Of a DNA stretch of 64,000 nt, positions 15,242 through 22,264 are shown piece after piece. The position numbers and the translations under genes are program-made. The notes beneath the pieces were generated by a model that was not told the DNA's origin, did no database searches, and saw only the letters and a list, made by a program, of their open reading frames with translations. The stretch comes from Lachnospiraceae bacterium. GTDB lineage: Bacteria > Bacillota > Clostridia > Lachnospirales > Lachnospiraceae. Location: assembly GCA_021203205.1 (NCBI GenBank), contig JAJQBQ010000013.1:1-64000 (forward strand). The letters are read 5' to 3'. Position 1 is the first letter of the stretch. Each line of letters starts with the position of its first letter.

Positions 15242-15472
15242 ATGGCTTCAATGAATCCAAAAACAATTATGAAACTGATGAACGCAAGAAATGAACTCTT
15301 CGACAGGCATCCCAAATTATCCGGATTCCTGCAGGCGGCGCAGGGCGAATTACAGGAAGGCGCGGTAATCGACCTTGCGATCACCGCGCCGGATGGACAT
15401 GTGATTAAGACAAATATGAAAATTCAGCCGGAAGACATGCAGTTGCTGGAGAGTTTGAAAGATATAAAATAG
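15242..15472 (+). CDS. small conserved protein of unknown function (76 residues)
   Basis: A soluble, helical N-terminal half (TIMKLMNARNELFDRHPKL) is followed by a short beta-like stretch ending QPEDMQLLESLKDIK. An AAAGGA element precedes the start. I recognise the style as a small Lachnospiraceae protein but assign no function. It is a lone gene closed by a hairpin and convergent with folE. Confidence 0.6.
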   Translation: MASMNPKTIMKLMNARNELFDRHPKLSGFLQAAQGELQEGAVIDLAITAPDGHVIKTNMKIQPEDMQLLESLKDIK

Positions 15473-15475
15473 AAA

Positions 15476-15525
15476 CATAGCCTTGAAGGAGGATAAGTAG
15501 TTTATCCTCTTTGCAGGGCTAATTC
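15476..15525. terminator. hairpin between convergent genes
   Basis: GAGGATAA (15489-15496) pairs with TTATCCTC (15502-15509), and outer TAGCC/GGCTA adds pairs. It is likely bidirectional between the 76-residue gene and folE. Confidence 0.55.
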
Positions 15526-15543
15526 ATAAGAGTTAATACTCCT

Positions 15544-16122
15544 TTAGTTTCCCAACCGCATCTGTAGTCGGTCATCTGTGGAAAACCGCCCGCGCAGCGT
15601 CTGTGTCACTGTCTTTGTGCCGGGCTTGCGTATGCCGCGGGCGGTCATGCAGCTGTGGCAGCCCTCGATGAGCACGGCCACATCCTCCGAGCCGGTAATC
15701 ATGGAGACGATCTCAGCGATATCCGAGCCGATGCGCTCCTGCAGCTGCAGGCGTTTCGACACCATGTCGGCGATGCGCGCGATCTTGCTTAAGCCTATAA
15801 CCTTGCCTTTTGGCAGGTAAGCGACCGTCACCTTCATGTCATACATGAGCGCCAGGTGGTGCTCGCAGTAGCTGAATATGTCGATATCCTTCACGAGAAC
15901 CATATCCTGCCCGGTTTCGGAAAACTCCAGTTCATCGTCAAACGTCTTGTCAAACATGCGGGCAATCTCTTCGTTTGTATAATTCATGCCCTCGAACACT
16001 TCCTCATACATCCTGGCCACGCGCGCCGGCGTATCCTTTAAGCCCGGACGATCCGGGTCGTCGCCCAGCGCCATCAGGATCCCGCGGATGTGCTCCTCAA
16101 TCGCATTCTTATCAATTGCCAT
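15544..16122 (-). CDS. folE: GTP cyclohydrolase I
   Basis: A 192-residue zinc enzyme converting GTP to 7,8-dihydroneopterin triphosphate. Zinc ligands sit in YCEHHLA and [17 protein letters not shown] and the C-terminal VTQTLRGRF are also typical. The start ATG at 16122 follows AAGGTGAT. It shares the strand with queE and queD, and no other folate gene is present. Its likely role here is the first step of 7-deazaguanine (queuosine precursor) synthesis. No queC or queF is in the window. Confidence 0.96.
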   Translation of the reverse strand: MAIDKNAIEEHIRGILMALGDDPDRPGLKDTPARVARMYEEVFEGMNYTNEEIARMFDKTFDDELEFSETGQDMVLVKDIDIFSYCEHHLALMYDMKVTVAYLPKGKVIGLSKIARIADMVSKRLQLQERIGSDIAEIVSMITGSEDVAVLIEGCHSCMTARGIRKPGTKTVTQTLRGRFSTDDRLQMRLGN

Positions 16123-16204
16123 AATCTATCACCTTTTTCATCTTAACCCAAAACAACTGTATCATCACCACGTAAACTAACTTTGGCCTCAGCTGAACTT
16201 CATA

Positions 16205-16296
16205 CCGACTTTTGCGGAAGCAAAATGTCACGAAGTTCAAGTGCAAATAAGTTCCGCTTTGCGGAACTTGACGACATTTTGCTTCGCAAAAGTCGG
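16205..16296. repeat. long palindromic element between folE and queE
   Basis: Arms 16205-16229 (starts CCGACTTTTGCGG) and 16273-16296 (ends CGCAAAAGTCGG) pair over about 22 bp with one bulge. An inner AAGTTCCG/CGGAACTT hairpin fills the loop. Related sequence recurs at 30915-30965 and more weakly near 10885 and 37853. Flanking ACGAAGTTC repeats extend to about 16350. Confidence 0.75.
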
Positions 16297-16361
16297 GCAC
16301 GAACTTTATACCCGACTTCGGCTTCAGCCGAACGTCGCGAAGTTCGTGCTTTGCACAAACT

Positions 16362-17156
16362 TCAGACCCCTCGTCGCTCCGGATCCCACAGGATTTTGTG
16401 CAGCTGCAGCTGCAGCGTCACATCGTTCATGGCGTGTTCCATCATGTACTCCGCGATGCGTACCGGCTTGATCCTCCCGAACACCGGTCCGATATAAACC
16501 TGACAGATGGATGTCAGGTGGTATTTCTGAATAATTTCTCTGGCCCGGTCCAGATCCTCCACGGAACCGGCCACAAACTTTACCGTGTCGGTCGGCTTAA
16601 GGAAATGGAAATTCTCGATCCTCATGTGATCTTCCATTCCGCTGCCCGGAAGCTTGTAATCCATGGTGACGGTGGGGCGGATGGGGAGGTGATCCAGAAA
16701 GTCGATCGGAATACTCCCGTTTGTCTCAATCTCCACCGACAGCGGGCCACGGTAGGGGTGAAACTCCGAACCGGCATACTCCGGCTTGTAAATGGTGCCG
16801 TTGTCCGCATTTGACTCGCGGAAACCGATGCCGCTGGGGATGCGGGAACCGGCATAGGGCTCCGTAAAGAGGTTCAGCAGTGGAACCAGCCCGGTCACCA
16901 TGAGCGGCTCCCCGCCGGTCACGGTCACCAGACGGGTGCCGGTGCGACGCACACGCTCGTGAATCTCATCCGCGTCCATCCAGGTCACGGGGCAGTCCGG
17001 CTCGTTGGCCCACATGGTGTCACAGAAAGAGCAGGCCAGATTGCATCCTGCAAACCGCACGAAAACAGCCAATTTGCCCACGTTCGGCCCTTCGCCGTTC
17101 ACGCTCTCAAAAATCTCTGCGATCGGATAAAGAATCTTCTCTGATTTCGTTTCCAA
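16362..17156 (-). CDS. queE: 7-carboxy-7-deazaguanine synthase
   Basis: A radical SAM enzyme turning 6-carboxytetrahydropterin into 7-carboxy-7-deazaguanine. The cluster motif is CNLACSFC (CX3CX2C), preceded by SVNGEGPNVGK and followed by VTGGEPLM. The best start is TTG at 17156, because GAGGTGAG lies a few bases before it; the open frame extends to another TTG at 17243. It has 264 residues, longer than many QueE proteins, partly through a polar insert near residues 100-140 (RESNADNGTIYKPEYAGSEF). It is encoded between queD and folE on the same strand. Confidence 0.9.
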   Translation of the reverse strand: METKSEKILYPIAEIFESVNGEGPNVGKLAVFVRFAGCNLACSFCDTMWANEPDCPVTWMDADEIHERVRRTGTRLVTVTGGEPLMVTGLVPLLNLFTEPYAGSRIPSGIGFRESNADNGTIYKPEYAGSEFHPYRGPLSVEIETNGSIPIDFLDHLPIRPTVTMDYKLPGSGMEDHMRIENFHFLKPTDTVKFVAGSVEDLDRAREIIQKYHLTSICQVYIGPVFGRIKPVRIAEYMMEHAMNDVTLQLQLHKILWDPERRGV

Positions 17157-17317
17157 ACTTCTCACCTCAACTATTTTTTTACGAATCGTCCGTAAATCCG
17201 GCAGATAGCAATTCTGTCTGGAATAACAGGCGTTTAAGACCAATGTTGCCCTACATCGAAAACGGATCTTGGTCGACTTACTTTACAAGCCTGAAAACAG
17301 CTTCGCTGTGCCGCGTT

Positions 17318-17392
17318 CAGGACTATCCAAGCCAGGACTATCCAAGCCAGGACTATCCAGGCCAGGATCATCCAGGCAGATCATCTAGGCAG
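17318..17392 (+). repeat. 15-base tandem repeat, about five units
   Basis: CAGGACTATCCAAGC at 17318 and 17333, then CAGGACTATCCAGGC, CAGGATCATCCAGGC and AGATCATCTAGGCAG. The last unit overlaps the queD stop codon (complement of 17385-17387). It is a variable-number repeat in the queD-queE spacer. Confidence 0.9.
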
Positions 17393-17804
17393 AATAACCA
17401 GCGATATTATTCGGAGTCTCGGCCACGATGACACACTTCACCTGATATCCGTGGGCGGCCATGCGGTCAAAAAAGAACTTCGCGAATTCCTCCGCCGTCG
17501 GGCGGAAGGGAACGGGAAGCAGCGAAAAGCCTTCCGCTTCCAGTGCCGAAACCGTGGTATCCATCAGGGAACCCTGCTCGTAGATAAAGACATGGTCAAA
17601 TGGTTCGACCTCCGCTTTCAGGTCACGCTTGAAATCCGCAAAGTCAACTACCATGCTGCGCATATCGCCCTGCTCGATCAGTTTTTCGGAATAAATCTCC
17701 GCCTCAACCTTCCAGCGGTGCCCGTGAAGGTTCTCGCACTTCCCGTGATAGCCCGAAAGAAAATGGGCGGAATCAAAATAAGCTGCACTTTTTAATGTAT
17801 ACAT
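17385..17804 (-). CDS. queD: 6-carboxy-5,6,7,8-tetrahydropterin synthase
   Basis: A 139-residue member of the PTPS/QueD family, acting on the product of FolE. Zinc-binding histidines are in FDSAHFL and NLHGHRW. The catalytic Cys is in GKCENLHGH, the arrangement of QueD rather than eukaryotic PTPS. A longer frame begins at 17864, but GAGGA before ATG 17804 and the conserved MYTLKSAAYFDSAHF set the start. It is first in the minus-strand order queD-queE-folE, behind a promoter and roughly 150-base leader. Confidence 0.92.
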   Translation of the reverse strand: MYTLKSAAYFDSAHFLSGYHGKCENLHGHRWKVEAEIYSEKLIEQGDMRSMVVDFADFKRDLKAEVEPFDHVFIYEQGSLMDTTVSALEAEGFSLLPVPFRPTAEEFAKFFFDRMAAHGYQVKCVIVAETPNNIAGYSA

Positions 17805-17954
17805 AAGAATCCTCGTTTTCACCTGGTTGATCTTAAACACAGTCCTGCAGGAGTTTTCTTCCAACCGGACATGTCAGGTTCTGCTGTCATTGGATGTCAG
17901 AACAATCTGTCAATCTGCGATAATTGATTGTCAGACGAACCTTTGAATTTTCAG
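17805..17954 (-). promoter_or_regulatory. queD leader with hairpin potential
   Basis: Read on the minus strand, the leader between the promoter at 17961-17988 and queD contains GTTCTG/CAGAAC stems and several CTGACA repeats. A preQ1 riboswitch would make sense here, but I do not recognise the conserved core of any class. Confidence 0.35.
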
Positions 17955-17960
17955 TTACCC

Positions 17961-17988
17961 ATCCTATCACAAAATTCGCTGATGTCAA
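17961..17988 (-). promoter_or_regulatory. promoter of queD-queE-folE
   Basis: On the minus strand TTGACA (17988-17983), 16 bases, TAGGAT (17966-17961). Confidence 0.65.
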
Positions 17989-18111
17989 CTTAAAAAATAA
18001 AAGTCCAATTGCGAACTTTGCTTTACTGTGCTATACTTGAAAAAATTGTGAGATAAATGTTTGTAACCATGCCTCGCGTAACGGTATATTTATTTTTGCA
18101 GAATATGTCTG

Positions 18112-18234
18112 ATGCCAATTAAAGGATTGAATTTAAAAAATATAACGGTTTTTGATGAACTCGAGATGGAATTTTCGGAAGGCATCAATGTCCTGCTGGG
18201 AGAAAACGGTCTTGGCAAAATAGAATTGCTGTGA
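18112..18234 (+). pseudogene. truncated N-terminus of an AAA ATPase
   Basis: A 40-residue frame begins MPIKGLNLKNITVFDELEME, continues EFSEGINVLLGENGLGKIEL and stops. This is the usual start of RecF/SMC-like AAA ATPases (NITVFDDLEIEF, then a GENGTGKT Walker A). The gene is broken within the P-loop: Thr is Leu, then Ile, and a stop follows. No continuation is seen downstream; instead the AAA/PD-(D/E)XK gene begins 19 bases later. It is most likely the leftover of a gene cut by recombination. Confidence 0.75.
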
Positions 18235-18253
18235 GAAAGGAGACGGAAATGCT

Positions 18254-19945
18254 ATGGATAATAAGAAAATGATCCCGGTAGGGGTCGAGGATTTCAAAGA
18301 AATTCGGGAAGATGATTATTATTATGTTGATAAAACCGTCATGATTCGTGATTTGCTTCATTCGTATGGAAAAGTGAATCTCTTCACTCGCCCACGCCGT
18401 TTCGGTAAATCTTTGAATATGAGCATGTTGAAATGTTTCTTTGAAATCGGCACGGATCCGTTGCTGTTTGACGGGCTTCAAATTGCAGAGGAAAAGGAAT
18501 TATGTGAAGAGTACATGGGCCAGTATCCGGTCGTGTCAGTCAGTTTGAAAGGTGTGGAGGGAACGGATTATGAGTCTGCCCGGGCTATGGCGGTAGAAGT
18601 TTTGATTGAGGAGACGAGGCGACTGTGTTTTCTTAAGGACAGCGACTGCCTTTCGGAAAACGACAAAAGTTTGTATGCCAGGCTTTTAGATAGAAATATG
18701 GACGAGTCCACACTGATTTCCGGTCTCCGAAACATGACAGAACTTCTTAGAAAGCACTATGGAAAGAAAGTAATCCTGCTGATTGATGAATATGATGTGC
18801 CACTTTCTGCCGCTCACAGGAACGGTTATTATGACAACATGTTGAATCTGGTGCGTCTCATGTTTCACCAGGCACTGAAGACGAACAGCAGTCTTTTTTT
18901 CGCCGTTCTGACAGGGTGCCTTCGCGTTTCACGGGAAAGTATCTTTACCGGGCTGAATAATCCGAAGATTTTCTCCATCACAAAGGTGCGTTTCGATGAG
19001 TATTTCGGCTTTACTGACCTGGAGGTACGGGATATGCTGGAATACTATGAGCTGACAGATCATTACGATGCAGTAAAAGAATGGTATAATGGCTACCAGT
19101 TCGGAAAAGTAAAAGTGTATAATCCATGGGATATTGTAAATTATCTGGATGAGTTGACAGCGGATCCCAATACGCCGCCGACGGATTTCTGGTCCAATAC
19201 GAGCGGAAATTATCTGGTGCACAAATTCATAGAAGAATATGGTGGCGGGCAGACGCAGGCTGAGATCGAGTCACTGCTTGCCGGGGAGACAGTGGTAAAG
19301 AAAATCCGCGAGGATCTGACTTACAAGACCATGTACTCGAACCTTGAGAATATCTGGAGCGCTTTGTTCATGACCGGCTACCTGACCATGCGCGGCCGTC
19401 TGTCCGGGGATACCTACGAGCTGGCTATTCCGAACCGGGAAGTGGAACATCTGTTTTCTGACCAGATCATGGAACTGTTTCAGGAGCGGGTCGCGAAAGA
19501 TGGTGAGAGCCGCAGAAAGCTGTGCGATGCTCTGGCCGACGGGGATGCGAATACGGTGCAGGAGCTGTTTGAGGACTATCTCGACAGCACCATCAGCCTG
19601 AGGGACACCTTTGTTCACCGGGAGAGGAAAGAAAACTTTTATCTCGGTATCCTGCTGGGGCTGATCGCTTACCGTGACGGCTGGCGGTCGAAATCAAACC
19701 AGGAAGCAGGGGACGGCTTTGCGGATATCCGTGTGGAAATCCGCAGGAAAGATATTGGCATTATTATCGAAATGAAATACGCCGAGGACGCGAAGTTTGA
19801 CGAGGCGCTGCAGGAGGCGTTCGATCAGATCGTGCGGGAAAATTACGTGCATGAACTGAAAAAAGAGGATTTCCATACGATTTACAAATACGCCATCGCC
19901 TGCTATAAGAAGCAGTGCAGGGTGAGGTGCGAGAAGGAAGAATAA
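18254..19945 (+). CDS. AAA-ATPase-like protein with PD-(D/E)XK nuclease domain
   Basis: A 563-residue protein. The N-terminal AAA-ATPase-like domain (PF09820 type) has PVGVEDFKEIRE, YVDKT and the P-loop region TRPRRFGKSL near residues 47-56. A Walker B-like KVILLIDEYDVP follows near 172-183. The C-terminal PD-(D/E)XK domain (PDDEXK_9 type) has DIRVEI, then IGIIIEMKYAEDAKF near 500-515, with the catalytic ExK. AAGGAG precedes ATG 18254. The family occurs in many copies in gut Firmicutes and Bacteroidetes, with unknown function. Its position directly after a decapitated AAA ATPase suggests arrival by recombination. Confidence 0.88.
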   Translation: MDNKKMIPVGVEDFKEIREDDYYYVDKTVMIRDLLHSYGKVNLFTRPRRFGKSLNMSMLKCFFEIGTDPLLFDGLQIAEEKELCEEYMGQYPVVSVSLKGVEGTDYESARAMAVEVLIEETRRLCFLKDSDCLSENDKSLYARLLDRNMDESTLISGLRNMTELLRKHYGKKVILLIDEYDVPLSAAHRNGYYDNMLNLVRLMFHQALKTNSSLFFAVLTGCLRVSRESIFTGLNNPKIFSITKVRFDEYFGFTDLEVRDMLEYYELTDHYDAVKEWYNGYQFGKVKVYNPWDIVNYLDELTADPNTPPTDFWSNTSGNYLVHKFIEEYGGGQTQAEIESLLAGETVVKKIREDLTYKTMYSNLENIWSALFMTGYLTMRGRLSGDTYELAIPNREVEHLFSDQIMELFQERVAKDGESRRKLCDALADGDANTVQELFEDYLDSTISLRDTFVHRERKENFYLGILLGLIAYRDGWRSKSNQEAGDGFADIRVEIRRKDIGIIIEMKYAEDAKFDEALQEAFDQIVRENYVHELKKEDFHTIYKYAIACYKKQCRVRCEKEE

Positions 19946-19954
19946 AGGAAGACA

Positions 19955-19996
19955 AAAGGCAGTGAATCCAAGTTTTGACATCGATCGCTGCCTTTT
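19955..19996. terminator. terminator between convergent genes
   Basis: AAAGGCAGTGA pairs with TCGCTGCCTTTTT (19984-19996) through one wobble, with a T-run. Confidence 0.7.
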
Positions 19997-20100
19997 TATG
20001 CACACGGGCCGCGTAAGGAATATTTCGGCCCAGGCCGAACGCGGCCCGGCGCGGGCGGATAGGGTGAGAAGACTCCCCCCTATCCGATTTTACCAGAGAA

Positions 20101-21708
20101 TCAGAACTTCTTCCTCAATGCTTTCGGATAGTGGTTCTTTACAACACCACCGGAAGCCTTCCCCCATCCTGCACTGAATCCTTCCACGCACACCAGCGTC
20201 CAGCCTTGTTCATTCTCACAGTTGATCACATCTCCCGCAAAATATCTCGCGACTCTTTCATCGGCAAGCGGAAGTAACAGCCGGTGCCGTACATCCGCCG
20301 GCTTTAAGAACAGCGCCAGGGCATGGGATGGCACAAGACGCCCCTTCTGTAACGTACCCAGGTGCAGGCCGGGCCGCAAAATCTTTAGCTTGTCCAGCTT
20401 TGGGCAGTATTCCGGCGCGAGGTAGAGCTGCTCGCCAAAGAGCAGGAGACGCTCGCGGGGGAACAGGGCGGCAGCTTCGGGCGCGAAGACAGTGCGTGAG
20501 AATTCCTCCCATATCTTTAAGACCTGGCGGTCTTTCAGAGGGGGAAATTCGGGGCTTCTATTTTCTGATTGTGCGAAGCGGGTCGATTTTTCGGCAGCGA
20601 TTTTGTATCCCACCCCGTACTCGGGGAGTTCTGCAGAACGACAAACAGAAAGACCATCGGAATTACTGACAGTAGAATCATTCAGATATTGTACGGAATC
20701 ACAAGAATAATCGCTCACAGGCAATCTGACAGATGGTCGTGAATCCCGCTCTGCCTGATTGTGCTCCAATACAGCTACAAAATGTCCCTCTCCCCGCTGC
20801 CTGTGGGGAAAGAACCGAGTGTACTCGCAGGAATGAAACACTTTATGCCCTGCAAGAAACGTTTCTGCAACATCCTCATCCTCCGCCTTCGAAAATGTAC
20901 AGGTGGAATATACGATGCGCCCGCCCGGGCGAAGCATGGAGGCCGCCAGATCCAGAAGATGGCGCTGCCTGTCAGCGCAGGCCGTCACTTCGCCGGAACT
21001 CCACTCCAGCCTTGCCTCCGGATTTTTACGGAACATGCCCTCGCCGGAGCAGGGGGCATCCACGAGAATGCGGTCAAAATATGCGGGAAAGCGCGCCGAG
21101 AGGCGTTCGGGTGTCTCGTTCGTCACAAGAACATTGGAAAGCCCCATGCGTTCCACGTTCTGCGACAGGATCTTCGCCCGCGCCGGGTGGATCTCGTTGG
21201 AAACGAGGAGTCCGCACTGGCGCATTTTCCCGGGTATTTGCGTGAGCAGGCACATTCTGCCGGCAATCTGTGTGGTTTTTCCGCCCGGAGCGGCACACAA
21301 ATCAAGAATTCGTTCTCCCGGCTGAGGATCCAGCAGCGGTACAGCGGACATGGCACTGGGTTCCTGAATATAGTAGAGACCCATTTCGTGAAATGGGTGT
21401 TTTCCCGGACGTATGACTGGCTCATAATAAAAACCATTCGGCTCCCAGGGAACAGGAGAGAAGAGTGGCGGCTTCTTTGGCACAGTTGAACGAAGAGCCG
21501 TTCCATCGCCTGAAAAAATATCATCCAACATAATCAAAAGCTCTTCACGGGAACCCTTCCATGGATTTAGTCTCACCCCTGCAGCCGGGCTGTCTTCATA
21601 GCTTTTCAAAAAAGCCTCATATTCAGACTCGTCCGCAAACAGAGATTTCATATCATCCAAAAATGCAGCGGGTAGAGGTATTTTATCATCAATATCAGGA
21701 ACAGACAT
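20101..21708 (-). CDS. RsmF/YebU-like rRNA cytosine-C5 methyltransferase
   Basis: A 535-residue member of the NOL1/NOP2/Sun family, methylating cytosine C5 in 16S rRNA with SAM. The N-terminal RNA-binding part is followed by the SAM site LDLCAAPGGKTTQ. The two catalytic cysteines are in DAPCSGEGMF and STCTFSKAEDE, and the C-terminal domain is of RsmF type. The start ATG at 21708 has AAAGGA 8 bases upstream; the frame runs on to 21765. A polar, serine-rich stretch at about residues 315-395 is not part of the usual fold and resembles inserts in other genes here. Which cytosine is modified cannot be told. Confidence 0.9.
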   Translation of the reverse strand: MSVPDIDDKIPLPAAFLDDMKSLFADESEYEAFLKSYEDSPAAGVRLNPWKGSREELLIMLDDIFSGDGTALRSTVPKKPPLFSPVPWEPNGFYYEPVIRPGKHPFHEMGLYYIQEPSAMSAVPLLDPQPGERILDLCAAPGGKTTQIAGRMCLLTQIPGKMRQCGLLVSNEIHPARAKILSQNVERMGLSNVLVTNETPERLSARFPAYFDRILVDAPCSGEGMFRKNPEARLEWSSGEVTACADRQRHLLDLAASMLRPGGRIVYSTCTFSKAEDEDVAETFLAGHKVFHSCEYTRFFPHRQRGEGHFVAVLEHNQAERDSRPSVRLPVSDYSCDSVQYLNDSTVSNSDGLSVCRSAELPEYGVGYKIAAEKSTRFAQSENRSPEFPPLKDRQVLKIWEEFSRTVFAPEAAALFPRERLLLFGEQLYLAPEYCPKLDKLKILRPGLHLGTLQKGRLVPSHALALFLKPADVRHRLLLPLADERVARYFAGDVINCENEQGWTLVCVEGFSAGWGKASGGVVKNHYPKALRKKF

Positions 21709-22040
21709 CGCGGGATCCTTTCTGCAATAAAAATAATAATTATCCAGAGAAAGAAGATAGCACAAAGCCAGCCCGATTTCAATTAAAACTTGCGAAGATA
21801 CTAAACGATACAGCCTGCCGCAAAGCGCTTAAAACAGGTCGACGATAAGGATTATACGGCAAAACTGTGGCAAGATGATATGCACACAATCTTAAATAAT
21901 AAACACATTGCAGATTACAACGATGCCGCGTTCCAAACAAGATAGGTCGCCAGCTAAATTTTACACTGCAGCTCTGCATGTCTGAACTGTCGATTTTTTG
22001 AAAAAGTGGAAAATATTAGTGAAAATTTCGTGAATTATGC
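21709..22040 (+). other. gap without recognised gene
   Basis: Roughly 330 bases of AT-rich sequence between divergent genes. No convincing frame or RNA is visible here. The plus-strand promoter of the transporter operon begins at 22043. Confidence 0.4.
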
Positions 22041-22042
22041 GC

Positions 22043-22071
22043 TTGCAATTCATTCTCATACGTGGTATCAT
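22043..22071 (+). promoter_or_regulatory. promoter of peptide transporter operon
   Basis: TTGCAA (22043-22048), 17 bases, TATCAT (22066-22071). It predicts a leader of about 185 bases. Confidence 0.6.
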
Positions 22072-22196
22072 ACATGAAACCTGCGAACAGGCGGACGTTT
22101 TTCATGCTCTACAGGGAAGAGCGATCAGGGAGAAAATCGGAAGGCTGTCACAGGACATATGGGGAGCGGGAAATAAGGTAACCGACCGACTCCCAC

Positions 22197-22246
22197 ATAC
22201 TATGTACGGAATCAAGGGAGATTCTACCGTATATAGTATTTTTTTG
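22197..22246 (+). terminator. attenuator hairpin just before the lipoprotein gene
   Basis: ATACTATGTACGG (22197-22209) pairs with CCGTATATAGTAT (22227-22239), with one G-U pair, followed by seven T. It sits in the 5' leader, 5 bases before the AGGAGG of the substrate-binding protein. This layout is typical of transcription attenuation or a riboswitch expression platform. The roughly 120-base upstream part does not match a riboswitch I know. Confidence 0.65.
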
Positions 22247-22264
22247 TACAAGGAGGTACGAAAC

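Noticed and set aside
17243..17431. Plus-strand frame encoding QDYPSQDYPGQD-like repeats
   Set aside because: It is only a reading of the 15-base minisatellite and overlaps queD on the other strand; no ribosome binding site or composition supports it.
17805..17954. preQ1 riboswitch
   Set aside because: The position is plausible, but I could not find the conserved core of a known preQ1 class; kept only as an undefined leader.
22037..22264. N-terminal extension of the transporter lipoprotein from a start at 22037
   Set aside because: AGGAGG and a classic lipoprotein signal place the start at 22265; the extension covers the attenuator hairpin.
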